Shown: piece by piece, positions 36,601-48,300 of the stretch
Numbering within the stretch: the stretch's first letter is position 1
Layout of the letters: each line of letters begins with the position of its first letter
Source of the DNA: Tigriopus japonicus
Taxonomy: Eukaryota; Arthropoda; Copepoda; Harpacticoida; Harpacticidae
Direction: 5' to 3'
Length of the DNA: 64,000 bases
NCBI GenBank assembly: GCA_010645155.1
Contig: CM021316.1
Coordinates: forward strand, 5,352,954 to 5,416,953
Notes under the pieces: generated by a model
Told to the model about the DNA's origin: nothing
Database searches by the model: none
Seen by the model: only the letters and a program-made list of their open reading frames with translations
Position numbers and translations under genes: made by a program

Positions 36601-38183
36601 TTTGGTGCTCAGCGCACAATGCCATCAAAGTCATTGATTCCGTTACCCTTGACATTGAGGTAATCATTCAAAATGAAACAAACCTTTTCACTTTCAAAAT
36701 CACCACAATGGCATCCAAATGCATGAGCAAGATATTTGATTTGAACATCTTTTGTAGTCTTCATTTGTGTCAATGTCTTCGTTCACCTGTAATAATGCCT
36801 TGTCAATTTCAGACTTCCTTCACTGTTGACGAGACCTCTCAAGGTGAAAATGCTCCCTGTATATTGGCCATGGTCCACTCTGGTTGGGCCGTGTGGATAG
36901 CCATGGAACAATCTGCCGTGGTCAAAGCCTACCATATCCAATCATTGGAGTGTATTTGTCAGGTCAAAGTGACGTCAGTCGTGAACAAAGTACTTGCGGG
37001 TGAGTAAACGGAGTATGTTGCAAGCATGATTTGATCAAGCTCTTGTTGTTCTCGGTTAATCCTAACTATTGGCAATCGGGCTTTGGAACATACTTATTCA
37101 TAACGCGATGATGTTTGAAATCTTGGAATGAAATGTAGCAGAGTCATTAAGGGATGTTTAGTTCAAAAGAAGCTTTCCACAACGAGCACTTGAAAACTTT
37201 GATCATGCGCAGTAAGTTGCGTGTTACTTGACAAATTGCGTTCTGCGCTCGAAGGCCATGGGCGTTTTAGTGGTTATCGGAAAAAAGGATAATAATGTAA
37301 TGCTAGACAAATAACTTTGAGATTTGACGAAGACGGGAATCCCAAAATTAGACACAATACGAAACAGTACAAAATGTACTAAAACAAAAGTCATTTGTTC
37401 GAAAACCCATAACCAAAAAGCAATCTCGTTTTTAGTGAATAAGAAAAAAAACACAACATACTCTGTTGCCGAGGTAGGACATCTTGGGCGGAAAGAGCTT
37501 TTGGTACAAATTAGGCAACACTAAATCCGTAGTTACCGCAAGAATCTAACTTGATTTGATAACATGGAACCATTGTGTTTGAACGCGGCTTTTGTTATTT
37601 GCAGGGTGTGACGAAATCATTCGTCAGCACAAAGCTGCTTGCCTTCGAATTACGGCACTTCTTACGTGCAAGGATATCTTATGGATTGGAACAAGTGCAG
37701 GAGTCATTGTCACCATGAGGCTACCTCACTTATCTTCCAGCTTTGCCAAGATAGCCCAATTGGCACCTTTGATAGGTAAGCAAGCCCAATTCCAGGCATG
37801 AAATGAGCACATTTTTAAACTAACTTTGAACTATTTTTCTAGGAAATCCTCATGGCCATTCGGGACATGTGAGATTTTTGACGTGCGTGGAAATGACCCC
37901 AGAAGTACAACGAACGCCTTTTGGAAAAAGTATCACGCGGTTCAACCGACCGAATAAAGGCGAGGTCAATACCAATAATGCGTCAGCTGGTAAGACTAAT
38001 GAATGGGTTATTCTGGGGTGAAAGGAGAAATAATACGAGTATTTCAATTTTGTGATTGCAGGCCAGCATAAAATGTTGGTAATCTCTGGAGGCGACGGCT
38101 ACGAGAATTTCACAAACAACTCCAATTCCGAAATAATCGGACGAGAGGACTCAACCAATCATTTGCTTTTGTGGCAAGTGTGA
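15962..38183 (+). CDS. ARHGEF17: Rho guanine nucleotide exchange factor, ARHGEF17/TEM4-like
   Basis: Activates Rho GTPases by GDP/GTP exchange; vertebrate ARHGEF17 localises to actin and cell junctions. 29 exons join without a phase conflict: 15962-16184, 20669-21094, 21400-21809, 22233-23006, 23778-23987, 24058-24235, 24332-24549, 24620-25195, 26020-26557, 26622-26780, 26868-27017, 27258-27658, 30010-30087, 30415-30597, 30692-30808, 30960-31190, 31649-31854, 32565-32731, 33464-33703, 34084-34247, 34339-34439, 35259-35898, 36099-36217, 36290-36357, 36511-36659, 36813-36999, 37605-37775, 37843-37989, 38062-38183. The sum is 7353 bases, 2450 residues. The layout is long Ser-rich N-terminus, DH, PH, then propeller. 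The C-terminus VISGGDGYENF...STNHLLLWQV is the family signature. ATG 15962 was chosen as the first Met in the frame. Exon joins are by eye and need RNA support. Confidence 0.88.
16835..17050 (+). pseudogene. hAT transposase C-terminal (dimerisation domain) remnant
   Basis: A 71-residue frame ends APITFVEAERAFAKSKDILT followed by RRRINTQG and a stop. The pattern (V)E(A)ERAF(S/A)x(A/S)xx(I)LTxRR is that of the hAT dimerisation region near the end of hAT transposases. No catalytic part is seen upstream, and the frame ends just inside the CAGGG end of the next element, so it is a truncated relic. Confidence 0.5.
17042..18025. mobile_element. Element with 27-bp terminal inverted repeats, hAT-like
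   Basis: It starts CAGGGTTAGGCAGAATTAGT (then gaaacat), and the exact reverse complement ends it at 18025; 27 bases match perfectly. CAGGG ends are usual for hAT. The flanking 8-mers (taaacaca and tataacaa) do not form a clean duplication. The 984-bp interior has short frames only. Confidence 0.65.
18915..19647. mobile_element. hAT-like element interrupted by a mariner-like element
   Basis: The left end starts CAGGGTTGGTTTAATCCCG; the right end read on the minus strand starts CAGGGCTAAAGGGATCCCG. Both arms carry several gggat/atccc words and the same gggattttctat block (near 18978 and 19590, inverted). No target duplication is visible. Positions 19033-19416 are a later insertion. Confidence 0.6.
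19033..19416. mobile_element. Mariner-like miniature element with TA target duplication
   Basis: Left end CCGGGTGATTCATAAGAAAC and reverse-complemented right end CAGGGTGTTTCAAAAGAAAT are clearly related; ccataactcg also recurs further in on both sides. TA dinucleotides flank it (19031-19032 and 19417-19418), as expected for Tc1/mariner insertions. 384 bp, no transposase frame. Confidence 0.7.
19851..20377. repeat. Fold-back element with about 250-bp inverted arms
   Basis: The two halves are imperfect reverse complements. Matching blocks include catggagtgggaggc, cgttcttctgcaaatgagac and aactcgcccttttgtagta. The centre at about 20065-20130 is nearly a perfect hairpin. The right end, read on the minus strand, starts CAGGGTGATTTAAAAGAAAT, like the mariner-like element just upstream. 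A related degenerate copy lies near 40.78-41.0 kb. Confidence 0.75.
22100..22131 (+). repeat. GACT tetranucleotide microsatellite
   Basis: About five imperfect gact units followed by gacggacgg inside a RhoGEF intron. Confidence 0.85.
27659..28940. other. RhoGEF intron with AT-rich repeats
   Basis: From 27880 to 28030 lies an A/T-rich degenerate tract. Near 28155 TGGGTCGGCAACCACTTTTG resembles hAT ends of the CAGGGGTCGGCAACC type, and accccctg-like bases occur near 28312, but no duplication frames them. No exon was found. Confidence 0.45.
28940..29195 (+). promoter_or_regulatory. Possible internal promoter and 5' UTR of the short RhoGEF isoform
   Basis: The coding exon at 29196 has an in-frame stop (TAA at 29184-29186) just upstream and no acceptor that would join it in phase to exon 12 with a pyrimidine tract, so it looks like a first coding exon. 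A TATATA box lies at 28962-28967. A CAGT initiator-like word at 28984-28987 is close to it (about 23 bases), somewhat shorter than usual. The exact start site is uncertain. Confidence 0.4.
29196..29858 (+). CDS. ARHGEF17: Alternative first coding exon of the RhoGEF short isoform
   Basis: The frame MLVVSSANAEPAPS... runs 221 residues to ...DDEKYTMIE, where it must join DTRTLIVKELYNVEKS at 30010. The only in-phase donor there is CGAG|GCAGGT, a GC donor at 29859-29860. The GT four bases later is in the wrong phase. The segment has a His run (HHQHHHHHSG), many Ser residues and an acidic end. With the shared exons it gives 1250 residues. Because exon 12 and this exon both end in phase 0, either can be joined to the exon at 30010. 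If a long transcript also includes this exon, the weak acceptor at 29255 would be needed. Confidence 0.7.
30010..31190 (+). CDS. ARHGEF17: DH (Dbl homology) domain exons of the RhoGEF
   Basis: Four exons (30010-30087, 30415-30597, 30692-30808, 30960-31190), all in phase 0, encode the exchange domain. Conserved region 1 is RTLIVKELYNVEKSYVESL, with the family's E in CR1; then the ...YYRPLKNH... and TYTAFIRN helices; and conserved region 3 KPHQRIPRYRLLIQRLLEHT. This is the catalytic surface that opens the Rho nucleotide site. Confidence 0.9.
31649..33703 (+). CDS. ARHGEF17: PH-like region exons of the RhoGEF
   Basis: Exons 31649-31854, 32565-32731 and 33464-33703. LIQYDLVTMTNG, then CLFLFNDLLIITSI, are the first strands of the PH fold that follows the DH domain. 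KLWMYVSLEEVEISK corresponds to the next strand, and ETISLIFADAERRSQWEDTF to the final strand and helix, with the usual W. A charged helical insertion (AKEEHLKKIMRENRDIEEDI) lies in between. The 710-base intron between 31855 and 32564 includes an exon-like Leu/Lys frame at 32085-32260 that does not fit in phase. Confidence 0.85.
34084..38183 (+). CDS. ARHGEF17: C-terminal beta-propeller (WD40-like) exons of the RhoGEF
   Basis: Ten exons. Propeller-type strands include DVWVCNSDGYVGQVCVLSL, ATMWLGTEDGHIHVYNC, NRVYAALGNGNIVVYSR, KIWCSAHNAIKVID and DILWIGTSAGVIVTM. One exon (35259-35898) is a 213-residue low-complexity Ser/Asn/acidic insertion between blades, as in other family members. The end GQHKMLVISGGDGYENF and STNHLLLWQV matches the conserved C-terminus of ARHGEF17/10. 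Confidence 0.88.
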
Positions 38184-39519
38184 AGATGAAGAACCTCTCA
38201 CTCTTGATCAGTATTCAACACATCTTCGACTATTATTATGATTATTATCATTACTGCTATTATTATCATGACTTCTACGCCCGTAACTACAATTCTCATC
38301 ATCAGCATCATACTACTCAAAAGCCGCCGAAAAACAAAGGATCATGGTTTGAAACTCGAGATCAGCACTACGTATTTATGTACAAGGTTTTTAAAAATAT
38401 TTACAGTACTACTATAGTCCAAGTTTATCTGAGATGTATATCATGATGAATGTGAGCAAGTTAAAGTATTATTCCGTTATTGTTTTCTTATATCTTGTAT
38501 TGACTCAATACGAATATGAGGTTAAAAAGTCGCTCGTTCTCTGTCTTGAAAAAAATGGACGTAGATCATAGGAAATCCAGGATTGCACACTGGTTGACGT
38601 AAAAAGTTAAGAATTGCTCACAGATTTTTCTTAGATATCTATTCTCTGTGGTAAAGAGAGTGAGAAGATCAACAATTTTGTCTAGTGCATTCAGTTATAT
38701 TTCCGAGATGTAGGAAATAACATCAGTCCAGTTGCCACGCCACTGCTTTTGCTAAAAAAAATATGTTGCATGGCTACAACAATAGAAGTGAAATTGCAAG
38801 TATGCAAGTAGGATCTACTTTAATTTGTTCCCTTTTATCCAAAGAGAAACCGATTGCACGAATGCTGAAATGAAACCAAATCCAAGAATTTGCCCAAGTG
38901 AAAAAAAAAACTTCAAACCAGGGGTGCCATCAAGACAAGCAAATTTTTCTTCAGACTGTTTTTACATTAGACAAATGGCATCGATGGCAGCCCTAAAAGA
39001 TTGACCAGATTGAAATCAAATTGAATCCCATCACTACTCTGGAGTTCAAAAAAGAATCGAAGAAAAAATATTTTCAATGAACACGAGGACACTGAGCATT
39101 CCTAGAATTTTCTCGCATCTAGCAAGCCGTTTGTTGTGTTAGGGCCTCTCTGCAATGGTCACTATCACTGTCTTAGTGTTTTTCTTGTTCAGGTGGTGCA
39201 AGGTCGCCGTGGCCTCTTTTGATCCCTGAAAATGCCTAACGGCATATCAACTGATTTTATATTGTGAAATCACGGTCTTCATGGATTTAAGGATATCTCC
39301 TTAGCAATGCCAGTGAGCTTGTCACCTGCCTATATCAGTGAGGGATTTTTTTACGAAGTTCCTCTGTCTTGTCTTTATTCAGGCTTTGGTTGTTGTATCG
39401 GGATACGTTATACAAATGAAAGCTGGTTGTTTGGAGATTGAGGATACTTAAAAACCCCACTCAACTAAAACTAACTTTTTACAAACTTTTACAAACTTTT
39501 TACAAACATGTAACTGGAC
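38184..39519. other. 3' UTR and intergenic DNA after the RhoGEF gene
   Basis: The first 150 bases are rich in tat/cat words. No canonical AATAAA close to the stop is obvious. At about 38919-38995 CAGGGGTGCCATC and GATGGCAGCCCTA form a short inverted pair, possibly a tiny hAT-like remnant. Nothing else is supported. Confidence 0.45.
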
Positions 39520-39804
39520 TTATCGTGAAACATCGCGAACGCACGCAGTGGAGGCATGGTCTTGCGTTTTTGAAGAAGATTTACCACCATGGCTTTCATT
39601 TTTGGTTGAGGATGTCCTTCGATCATCGATGGACTCATTCCTTTGGCGTCTCAAATGGAATATTTTGGGGGTAACATCTCGCGATTTCCGCGGTTTTCGA
39701 GGACTTTCGTCCGAAGAATCATGTCTTCGTCTTCTGGAGACTTCAGGAGACTTTTTGCTTTTGCTGGATTTGGAATGGGATCTTCTTGATCTTCGGTCAT
39801 TTGA
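39520..39804 (-). CDS. RS-rich exon, last coding exon of an unidentified minus-strand gene
   Basis: Reading from 39804 down to the TAA at 39522-39520 gives 94 residues beginning SNDRRSRRSHSKSSKSKKSP, then SRRRRHDSSDESPRKPRKSR, an Arg/Ser/Lys composition typical of nuclear RNA-processing proteins. A good minus-strand acceptor (gtgcgttcttctag) sits directly before it. No upstream exon was recognised to the right, and there is no nearby polyadenylation signal. It could instead be a duplicated gene fragment. Confidence 0.4.
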   Translation of the reverse strand, partial: SNDRRSRRSHSKSSKSKKSPEVSRRRRHDSSDESPRKPRKSRDVTPKIFHLRRQRNESIDDRRTSSTKNESHGGKSSSKTQDHASTACVRDVSR

Positions 39805-40779
39805 CTAGAAGAACGCACAAACCAATCAACGATTGGCCCGAGATGTAACATATCGGACGCACGGTAAGGTAAAAATACGTATTCACTTTACTCGTCAATG
39901 ATCATTTGCGAATTACTTTTTAAGTCTCCGAAAACAAACAAATGGAACAAAGAACAAACAAAGACAAACTAACAAATAAATATTACAAATAGAAAATCAA
40001 GCAAATTGGAAAAAGAATGCAATAGATGTTGATTGTTTTAGTCTCCAAGAAAAACAGGGCTGTCAATAAGAATTGTGTTCTAAAATTAGAGGTTGTGTGC
40101 TCACTGTTTAGCTACTTTCGTGGATTAATTCTCAAGTCCTTAAACACTACGATCGACGTCGACGAATTTAGTTCAATGTTTTAGGTTAATTTCAAGTATC
40201 AAATTTAGACGAGTTCCCAATAGTCATGCTATTTTTTGTAATAAAGCTGCTTAGGGCATTCGGCCTCGACCCAATAGCCATTCAAAAACAATATTCCTTT
40301 TGCGTTCAGTCGACATCAATAAAATGAGAACTAATGTGAAGTAAGCATTTAAGTTCATGCGTCTGCCTGGGGGATATTTATTATTATTAGCGGATATCTT
40401 TGGTCTGCTTTGCAAAACTAAAAATTGAGTACGCTTTACTCAGTACTGCAGAGGATACTAGATTATTATAAATTGAATTTGATTTTAATAGTCATGTACA
40501 ATAACGATGATATAAATCATAATGAATCAAATTGAGGTATTGAAATTTCAATTTGGTTTTTATTTTCATGTTGTTATCTCTCAAAACAACAATGATCATA
40601 AAAAATAAGACAAGTTGTAGACGGTCCTGGTAAATCATGGTGAATCTTACATTGCTATTTTCGAATGCAGCATGGAGGTCTTCGATGATATTTACGGAAG
40701 AAAAGTTACTAGCAAAATTGAAACGGACTTCACCGTGTTCAATCAAGTTCCATGTATTTGTAAAAGTAAAAAGCACTGA

Positions 40780-41000
40780 ATTTCTGGAGTGGAATTCGAA
40801 AGCCAGAGTGAAAAGTTATCTCTCTCAAACTTAAGTACTGAAGAGAGCCATGGACTCGTCCTTTTGTGGTAAAAAATACCATAAATGGGCTAGATATTTA
40901 TTCTCAGCTGTAAGTAGGACTTGCACTGAACTGTGAGAGAGGATAACTTTTGACCCATATTTGTTCTTACTGGAAATCATGATCCGTTTTGTTAGCCTCC
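40780..41000. repeat. Degenerate second copy of the fold-back element
   Basis: Words such as gccagagtgaaaagttat, ctctcaaacttaagtac, gactcgtccttttgtggta, and ctggaaatcatgat followed by gcctccca match the arms and centre of the element at 19851-20377 in the same order, with a central hairpin gtggtaaaaaataccata. Confidence 0.65.
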
Positions 41001-42109
41001 CAAGCCAAATAAATTCAGTGGTTTTTGGTAAAATGTTTGCCTAGCCGTAGACCTTGGTCTAGCTTGACTCCAGTTTAAAAAAAACATGAAATTTCCAGGT
41101 GTCAATCAAAGAGTATTTTTTTGACAACTGTTTCAAGGTTTTGATGTTGTTGACCTTTAAGGTTGAATTTACAACAAGCGCCATGAGACAATTTGTTGAG
41201 TAGTCTTTACATTGAAAGAAATTTGAAATGATGTATGCTTGAATTTTCTGCATGTAAATGATTAATCAAGCTAATGAAGTCGAAATCACACAACTAGAGG
41301 CCAACAAGGACAAAACACAACAGTTTTGGACCCACTTTTTGAGACTCTGCGGTCCAGCCAAAATCAGGGGTCTGCAGCCATAAGAAGGCAAAGGCCCATA
41401 AATGTAACTAAATTTGCGGGGCAGCTCACATTCTCAATTCTCAAAACAAAGGGTAATAATAATCGAATTTTGGACTGTTTTGAAAGTTATTGAAGGAAGT
41501 GATTTTTAATGCTTGCAATGGGACATGCATAAAGGTTGATCAAGTTACAAAAGCTTTGCTTTTCCAAGGTATCACTTCGTTTTCAATGTTATTGATTTAC
41601 AGATAAGCACCTTTTAACTATTGTTTGGATCTTTGTTAAGCCCTTTTTTGCACTTTTTGGTAGTAACACAAGGCTTGCTTACATGCTTTTTTTCAAACAC
41701 TGCGAAGATAAATTTTGCATATTATTGACCTAATTCCAGCCAAGGGATCTTTACATGAAAAATCAATCGTAAACTTTGTTTCATGATCCAGGTTTTGCTC
41801 GATGGGAAAACTTTTATTGCCTTTCTTACTTGGAAGGCCTTTTGAAGTGTTCGAATGAACTTTTTAATCTCAGCTTTTTGAAATTCTGAGCAGTTATTGA
41901 TTTTTTGTTTCCAGTGCATTTTTTTAGCATTTTGTGGGTCTTAAAATTTCTTGAAATCTTACGGACTTATAAACATTTTGTTCTTTTTTGAAGTGTTTCC
42001 AAATCATCTTTTTGTCGTATTTGAAGCATTATATTCCTTTAAAAAGCATCTTTTCATCATTTACAGTAGTTATGCCTACAAGAAAAGAAAGCAGATATAA
42101 ACTCTAATG

Positions 42110-42330
42110 CATGAAATTTGGCTAAAAACAACTATGAAGAATGAAATTTGAGCAATCAACAACCATCGATTATGAAAATTGGGTAAAAAGAAACTACAAA
42201 GCAATAATTTTGGATAAAAAATGATTTCAGAGAATTAAATTTGGGTAAAGAAGCAACAATAAAAAATGAAATTTTGTTAAAAACAACTACGTACGTATAT
42301 AAAAGGAAATTTGGTAAAAAAACCCAACTT
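42110..42330 (+). repeat. Degenerate tandem repeat, unit about 60 bp
   Basis: Blocks resembling aatgaaatttgggtaaaaa, followed by caactac or a variant, recur about four times with heavy divergence, ending near 42320. Confidence 0.55.
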
Positions 42331-45300
42331 TTCTGTTAAAAATGCTGAGTAAATTAATTTGACTTCCTCAATCCCATGAGCGAAGAGAAATTTTAAGTTG
42401 ATACATTCATCATTATGGTTTTCTACGTCTCGGTTAAGTTTTCCTTCTGCGTAAACTTTTGGTTCAGCATGGAGCCCTTTCAGCTCATCGCAAGTTCGAA
42501 CCCTCGTTCAATGTAAACAAAATTGTAAGCTTTTTTTCTATTTGTATGTGAAAATTTTCTCATGATTTCACTTTTCCAATAAGTTGTTTAAACTTTGTTT
42601 TTTTTTTTTTCAATTCGCTTCAATCCCAAAAGTATTTTTCCTAATTACAAGGTTTTTGGATCAAAAGTCTCGAACGCAAAACGTTGAGCGCCACCCATTG
42701 TTACTTTTTCTATCCTTTCAAATTGACTCAACCATTGAATTAAAACTTTTTTACAAAGAAAGTCAATAAGATATCGTTCTGTTTTAGTTAAATACATGCT
42801 GTACCTTTTTCGTAATTGAGAGCAATCAGAATGAAATAAATCTTCAATCCAATCCGCTTTGCAAGCTTCAAACAAGAGTGACTCAAAGCAAGTGGTTTTC
42901 TTGGAAATGCTGGCCGAGTAATTAATTCGACCTTCAAACCGTTGTTTCCATGAAATCTATCAAATTTGATGGCCCAAATTAAAGACACTAATAAAAAGAT
43001 GTTTTCTTCCCACACTCGACCTTTCAGTCCAATCAATATATCTGAACAAAACCTTTCAATAGGTAACAAGCAAAGACCAGTCATCCCTATGTTTCAGCCT
43101 TTGATGTCCACTATGATTTGCTTGATACATTAAATAGTTTTTTTTTACAGTGTGAGGGATGGGCGGATTCAGCATCTTCATTAGACGCCCCTAAAGCTCA
43201 CGTATGGCTCGCTAAGTTGTAAATTTCGATCCCTGGATGACTGTGAGTGACTTATTCATCTTTGCCATGATTGTATATGATGCCGATGATCATGACTGGG
43301 ATATTTCTGACATATAAATTCCATAAAGCGATGATACTTTTCGAGAATCACTGACTTGGCAAAAATATTCAACCTGATTTAGCAGGCGATACTCGAAACA
43401 AAGGAAATCTTCAAGGAATTCATGGTTAAGGGCTCAATTTTTGTCAGTGCACCTTGTGAGACTAGTGAGAGGAATTCGAGGTAAAACAAAGAATCAACAA
43501 CGATGGCTTCGAGCTGCACCAACTTGGTTGATGAGGATGATCGTGACTATGGTTTATATGGACGAAGGTTTGACATGAGAACAAATGATCAGGAAAGCTC
43601 GGCCCAAATTCTGAGTCGAGGCTTGAAATTCTCACTAATCGCTCGTCTTACGTTTATGAACTCGTGGTTGGTATACGAGTCGTATATGCATTTTCTGATG
43701 GTGGTGGTGGTTGTTTAGAGCAATTAGTGTAATCCGCTCCGGAAATCGGTTTTGTTTCCAGTTTTAATGAAATTATGACTTGAGCAGGTGCTCACATTAT
43801 TGGTGAGAGAGATACTTTGGGAGCGGATGTTGGTACACGGACAATCCCTCCAATAAACCTCTTTTTGATTGTGAATTGAGCTGGAATTTCCTGTGAGATG
43901 GAAGGAAGGCATCCTCTAGACATGTTCGAATAGGTATCTTGTCATAAGCCAAGTTTACGACCTCCATAAACCGGTGAATCATTAAAGACTACCTGACTGG
44001 AGGCGTTATTGACGGGATCACTTCGTCTTGATGAGCAGAATTCGCCCTTAGACAACACTGGACGAGAGCAATCTTCGAGCATCGCTCAGCTCAGACTCCC
44101 TCAATATGGATTTGAGATTTGAAAACTTAATACACTTGAAATTGGGATTGACTTTGAATTGTAATCCTCTCAAGTCTTTCGTTGCTAACGAGCTCTCAGT
44201 CCTTTTGAGAGTCTATCATGGTCAAGAAAAACCATGCTAAAATTGGTTTAAAATTTGAAAAACAAATTTTGAATCTCGACCAGTTAAGTGTTCACGAAGA
44301 GGGGAATATTCATGACTTGAATTTTCAATTTAGACTCAAGCCAAAAGATAAAAGGGGTTCTTGTTGATGATTATGAGGAGGATGGTCTTCAAATAGCCCA
44401 AGTTGAACACGCATACTCGATGGGTATTCTCCCACTTTGGTTCTATCAAGAGCGGATTATCTCACTTTGATTTGGCTTACCTAAAAAGGGGCATCCATTG
44501 ATTCCCTCCCCTGAAGCCATAAATTCATGTCGAAGCTCATGAGATCTCGTCGAAGACTGACTAGTGCTTGGTCTGAAAATAGACCAAACACTTAACTGAA
44601 GAGTGTAAATTATTGAAAATGTGCAAACAAAATCCCGCTGAGAAGTTCGAACTTCACAGGTGAACAGTATAGAACTAAAGATTGGCGGCAACTTCTGACT
44701 TGAACTCATCCATCCCACCCCTTTGCTCGAAGGATCTGAGAAATGCTTTTTCGACTTTTATCCTGGGAGGTCTCAGTCAGACTTTGGTGCGCAATGATCA
44801 GGTCATTTATAGAGTCTTTTACAAAAGATGAAGGTCTTCTCAGGAGTCTAAGGGGGTGTCGAACTAATACATTTTGACTGCTTTGAATTGTAGGAGACTG
44901 AGAGGATGAAGGCAAGGCGTCATGGATTGTAAAACAACGCGTTAACCTTGCGTCCGTTGGAAACGGCATGGAATTTTGAGTCTGTTCGTTTTTCTTCAGA
45001 ATTTCTCATCACTATGGTCACTTCAAAACATATACATTCTATATTGTCCAGTTTCCGAGTTCTACAATAGATGTTCTTTCTTCTGAAGGGTCGTCGTCAT
45101 TCCTACCAACTCAGGAAGACAACAATTGCAAAGATGTCAAACAAAATTTTAGCACCTGGAGCACCCCTTTTCCGAGTAGAAAGACAATTACATGCAATAA
45201 ATGTCGTTGAACATGCTTGGCGACAGATCTCTGAAAGGGGAAGCGAACTGTTCCTTGGAAGGCTCAGATATCCCGGGGAACTGGACGAGAATTATCTGCT

Positions 45301-48300
45301 GCAAAGATTACGCTCCCACTGGTCTCCAAATAAGCCATACTCCTACCTGGCCCAAAGGGGGCGTGTACGTACGTATGTACGTAGTTGAGGGGGAAGGAAT
45401 TCACTTAGCGATGCACCCTTGCGCTCTACCTACCCAATACTCAGTTATTCACCCACCCCGAGTTTCAGGGTAGCAAGATGAAGTCGTAAGGTTGAAAGTG
45501 TTTGAGCTAATTGGGATCTGTTCCTCACTGACACATCAGGTGTGATTTGGAAATGGCACATTCCAGTCGAAGTGTGTTTGCACATTCCTCATAGTGGGAG
45601 GCCAAAAGCTGATGCATTTTCTGGTACCTAATCAGAACTTAAGCAAACATCTTGGAAATCAGTAGCATCCCTTTAGGTTTACACTCAAGGTATTTCGAAG
45701 ATAAATTCATTATTTTTACTGTGTTGAACCTATGTTGAAGTTGCATTCATTTAGGGTATTTGAGGGACGTTCAACTCATAAAACTATTGGTTGGGATGAG
45801 CCGAAAACAGCTCAAAAGACAACCTTCGTTTGCCTCTTGGACGTTCCACGTTCAGTTGGACGTTTGGCTGATGTTAGCTGTGCTCACTTGAGTGGACAAA
45901 AAGTGATTTTAAATGAGCGATGACGTTCCACGATAAGGGCGAAAGAGCTGCTTCATTGGCACGACGACAAAGACATTAGATCGTTGTTAGCGAGAGGTCC
46001 GTCCGTGTTTGCCCTGAGTGACTTGACGTGCCTCGTCTCGAACTACGGACGAACATAGCAGACGGACGAGCATGGATGGAGCGGCAGTTGGTATTGTCGA
46101 GATCTACTTAGTCATAAAGCCATCCACTATCTCCCGAAGAAACTTAAAGCATGGGTGCCTTTAGCTCCTAAAATGTGTTAATGCGTGAAATGGAGACAAA
46201 ATAGGGCCACCTTAGCCTGAACACTCAAGGGGAAGAAATTTGGGTATCCGTGAATTGGTGAGCTTATCATCCAATCCTAATTGCCCCATAACAGTTCTTT
46301 CAAAACCTTGAACCCTAAAATGAATGGTGACTAAGAGTTGATGGATAACCAGTCTCTCTCCACAACTTGTCGCCCAATTCATTGGGTGACGATTAATTTG
46401 GGAATTAAAACGAAATCAATCCATCGTCAATTCGACGTCGATGGCTAAGATTAGGGATTGTCACGGCAAAAGTCAACGATTTCAAAGTGACCTCCTGCCG
46501 AGATAAAAGTTCCATTGCGTCTATCTTGTTGAACCCTTCTGTGTGCCAGACCACCCCAAGCGCATGTTTTGACCTTTCATCGGGTCCTCGTTTTAGTCTC
46601 CATCCAGCTTGTGAATCGGTCAACCACCAACCCATTAGTCCTCGTGATCAAGCTGACCCCTTGATCATCGAGCTACAGCAGGTTGACCGGAACTAATCGG
46701 AGGCCACGGTTGAAAGTAAGAGCAGGGATATTTGAGTTTGAAGGGAAAATACTTGGAATGTCATGGTGAATCATGGGAGGATGGTCAGCAGATTTGGAGA
46801 TGTTGAGGGTAATTCAAAGAACGAACAAGTTAAGAGTTTTAGTGGCCCGAAATTGATCCCTTTTCCTGGAAACAGTAAAAACTGTTTTAAAAAGGGTTGT
46901 TAACTTCATAGAACGACACTCCTTCATAAGTGGGGAATTTCTAGGAAGCAGTCACATTCTGTCCAACGTTGAGGTCTATTGTTCAAAGGAAATAGTTGGG
47001 CGAGGAATGAGGAGAATGAATAAGTTTCCATAAAGTGGTGAGATTTTCTACGTGGAGTTGACGAAAACTCTCCGACCACCCAGAATAATAATCAATTCTA
47101 GACCACTACCATTGCTACAGATGAATGATCGCACATCAAGCATTTGACCTCGTTGTAACGAAGTTCCTGCTGATTCGAAGAAGAACGTGACTTCCAAATG
47201 ACTATCATGAGCAACAACAAGTCAACAAAAGCAATAGCAAAGCTGAGGGACTTCGAACTCTCACAAACACAGTCCTGTTCCTTGCATGGATAATTAAACA
47301 CTTCCTCGACGTTGTATCTGCTGGGCTTTTATTTTGAAAGAGTGTTGCCTTCGAGATTTTGACATCCCCGCCTGGGAAAGAGATGAGAAGGTGATTCACC
47401 AAATTCCTTCACTAGGGCGTGACTCAGATCCGCCCCATCCTGACTGTCAGAATGAACTCCAAACACAAAAAAATTGATCCAACCCTCCGGGCCTAAACGA
47501 AGAACGAACGAAGGAAAGTAAGTGTTCTCGGATGAAGCCAAGTCTGACAAGCGAGTCTTCTTGTATGAGTTGTTCCCAGTCTGTTCTTGGGTCCGTCAGC
47601 CGGACTGTTTTCCTGTCAAACGAGCCTAGAAAGAAGGGAAGATGGGAAGAACTATTTAATTGACAGCGGTTTAATTTCGTCTTTGGGGTAAATTTATTCA
47701 GTGAGCGAATTGTAAGTACCTTCATTTGTCTTGGAATACGCCTTGCTATTGTCTTGGAAGGAACTCAAGCCCTCGTGTTTGAACTAGAAATTGAGCTATG
47801 TACGGACGTATGTCTGGCTAATGATATGGCTGAGGAAGTGTACTGTAGAGACCTGCGTGGAGGGGGTTGTCCAAGTTGGGGCAATTTACTCTTCTTAACG
47901 GCCGTCATACTTCATGGGAACTGCATTGTAATTAGTGTAGTGCAAAAATCAAGAGCTCATCAGACAATCATCATCGTTCCATGAAGCTGAAGGTAAAATC
48001 AAGTAAGTCCCACAAACCAATTTTAGTGAAAAAGGCCAGAGTCCTTTCTCCGAATTTTTTCAATATCATTTCAAAATGAGACATTCGAGAGAAACGGGAT
48101 CTCTTTCAAATCGACTCGATCCATTCCTGATGAATCTGAATTCAACTCGCAGCGTGATTGCTTCGTGGAAACTTGAAAAAAGTAATAAGGCTTTATTTCC
48201 ATCATATCTCACACAAGAAGCCCAACACTACGGCGAGTAGTCGAACAATTTTGACATTCCAAAACGGTGTCGACCGTTAACCGTTGAAATGAAGCATACC

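Noticed and set aside
43503..43718. Frame starting MASSCTNLVDEDDRDYGLYG
   Set aside because: Plausible first residues but no donor, homologue or promoter; the end is a GGT-repeat translation.
45071..45388. 105-residue frame near 45.1 kb
   Set aside because: No recognisable domain; its end runs through a gtac repeat; likely chance.
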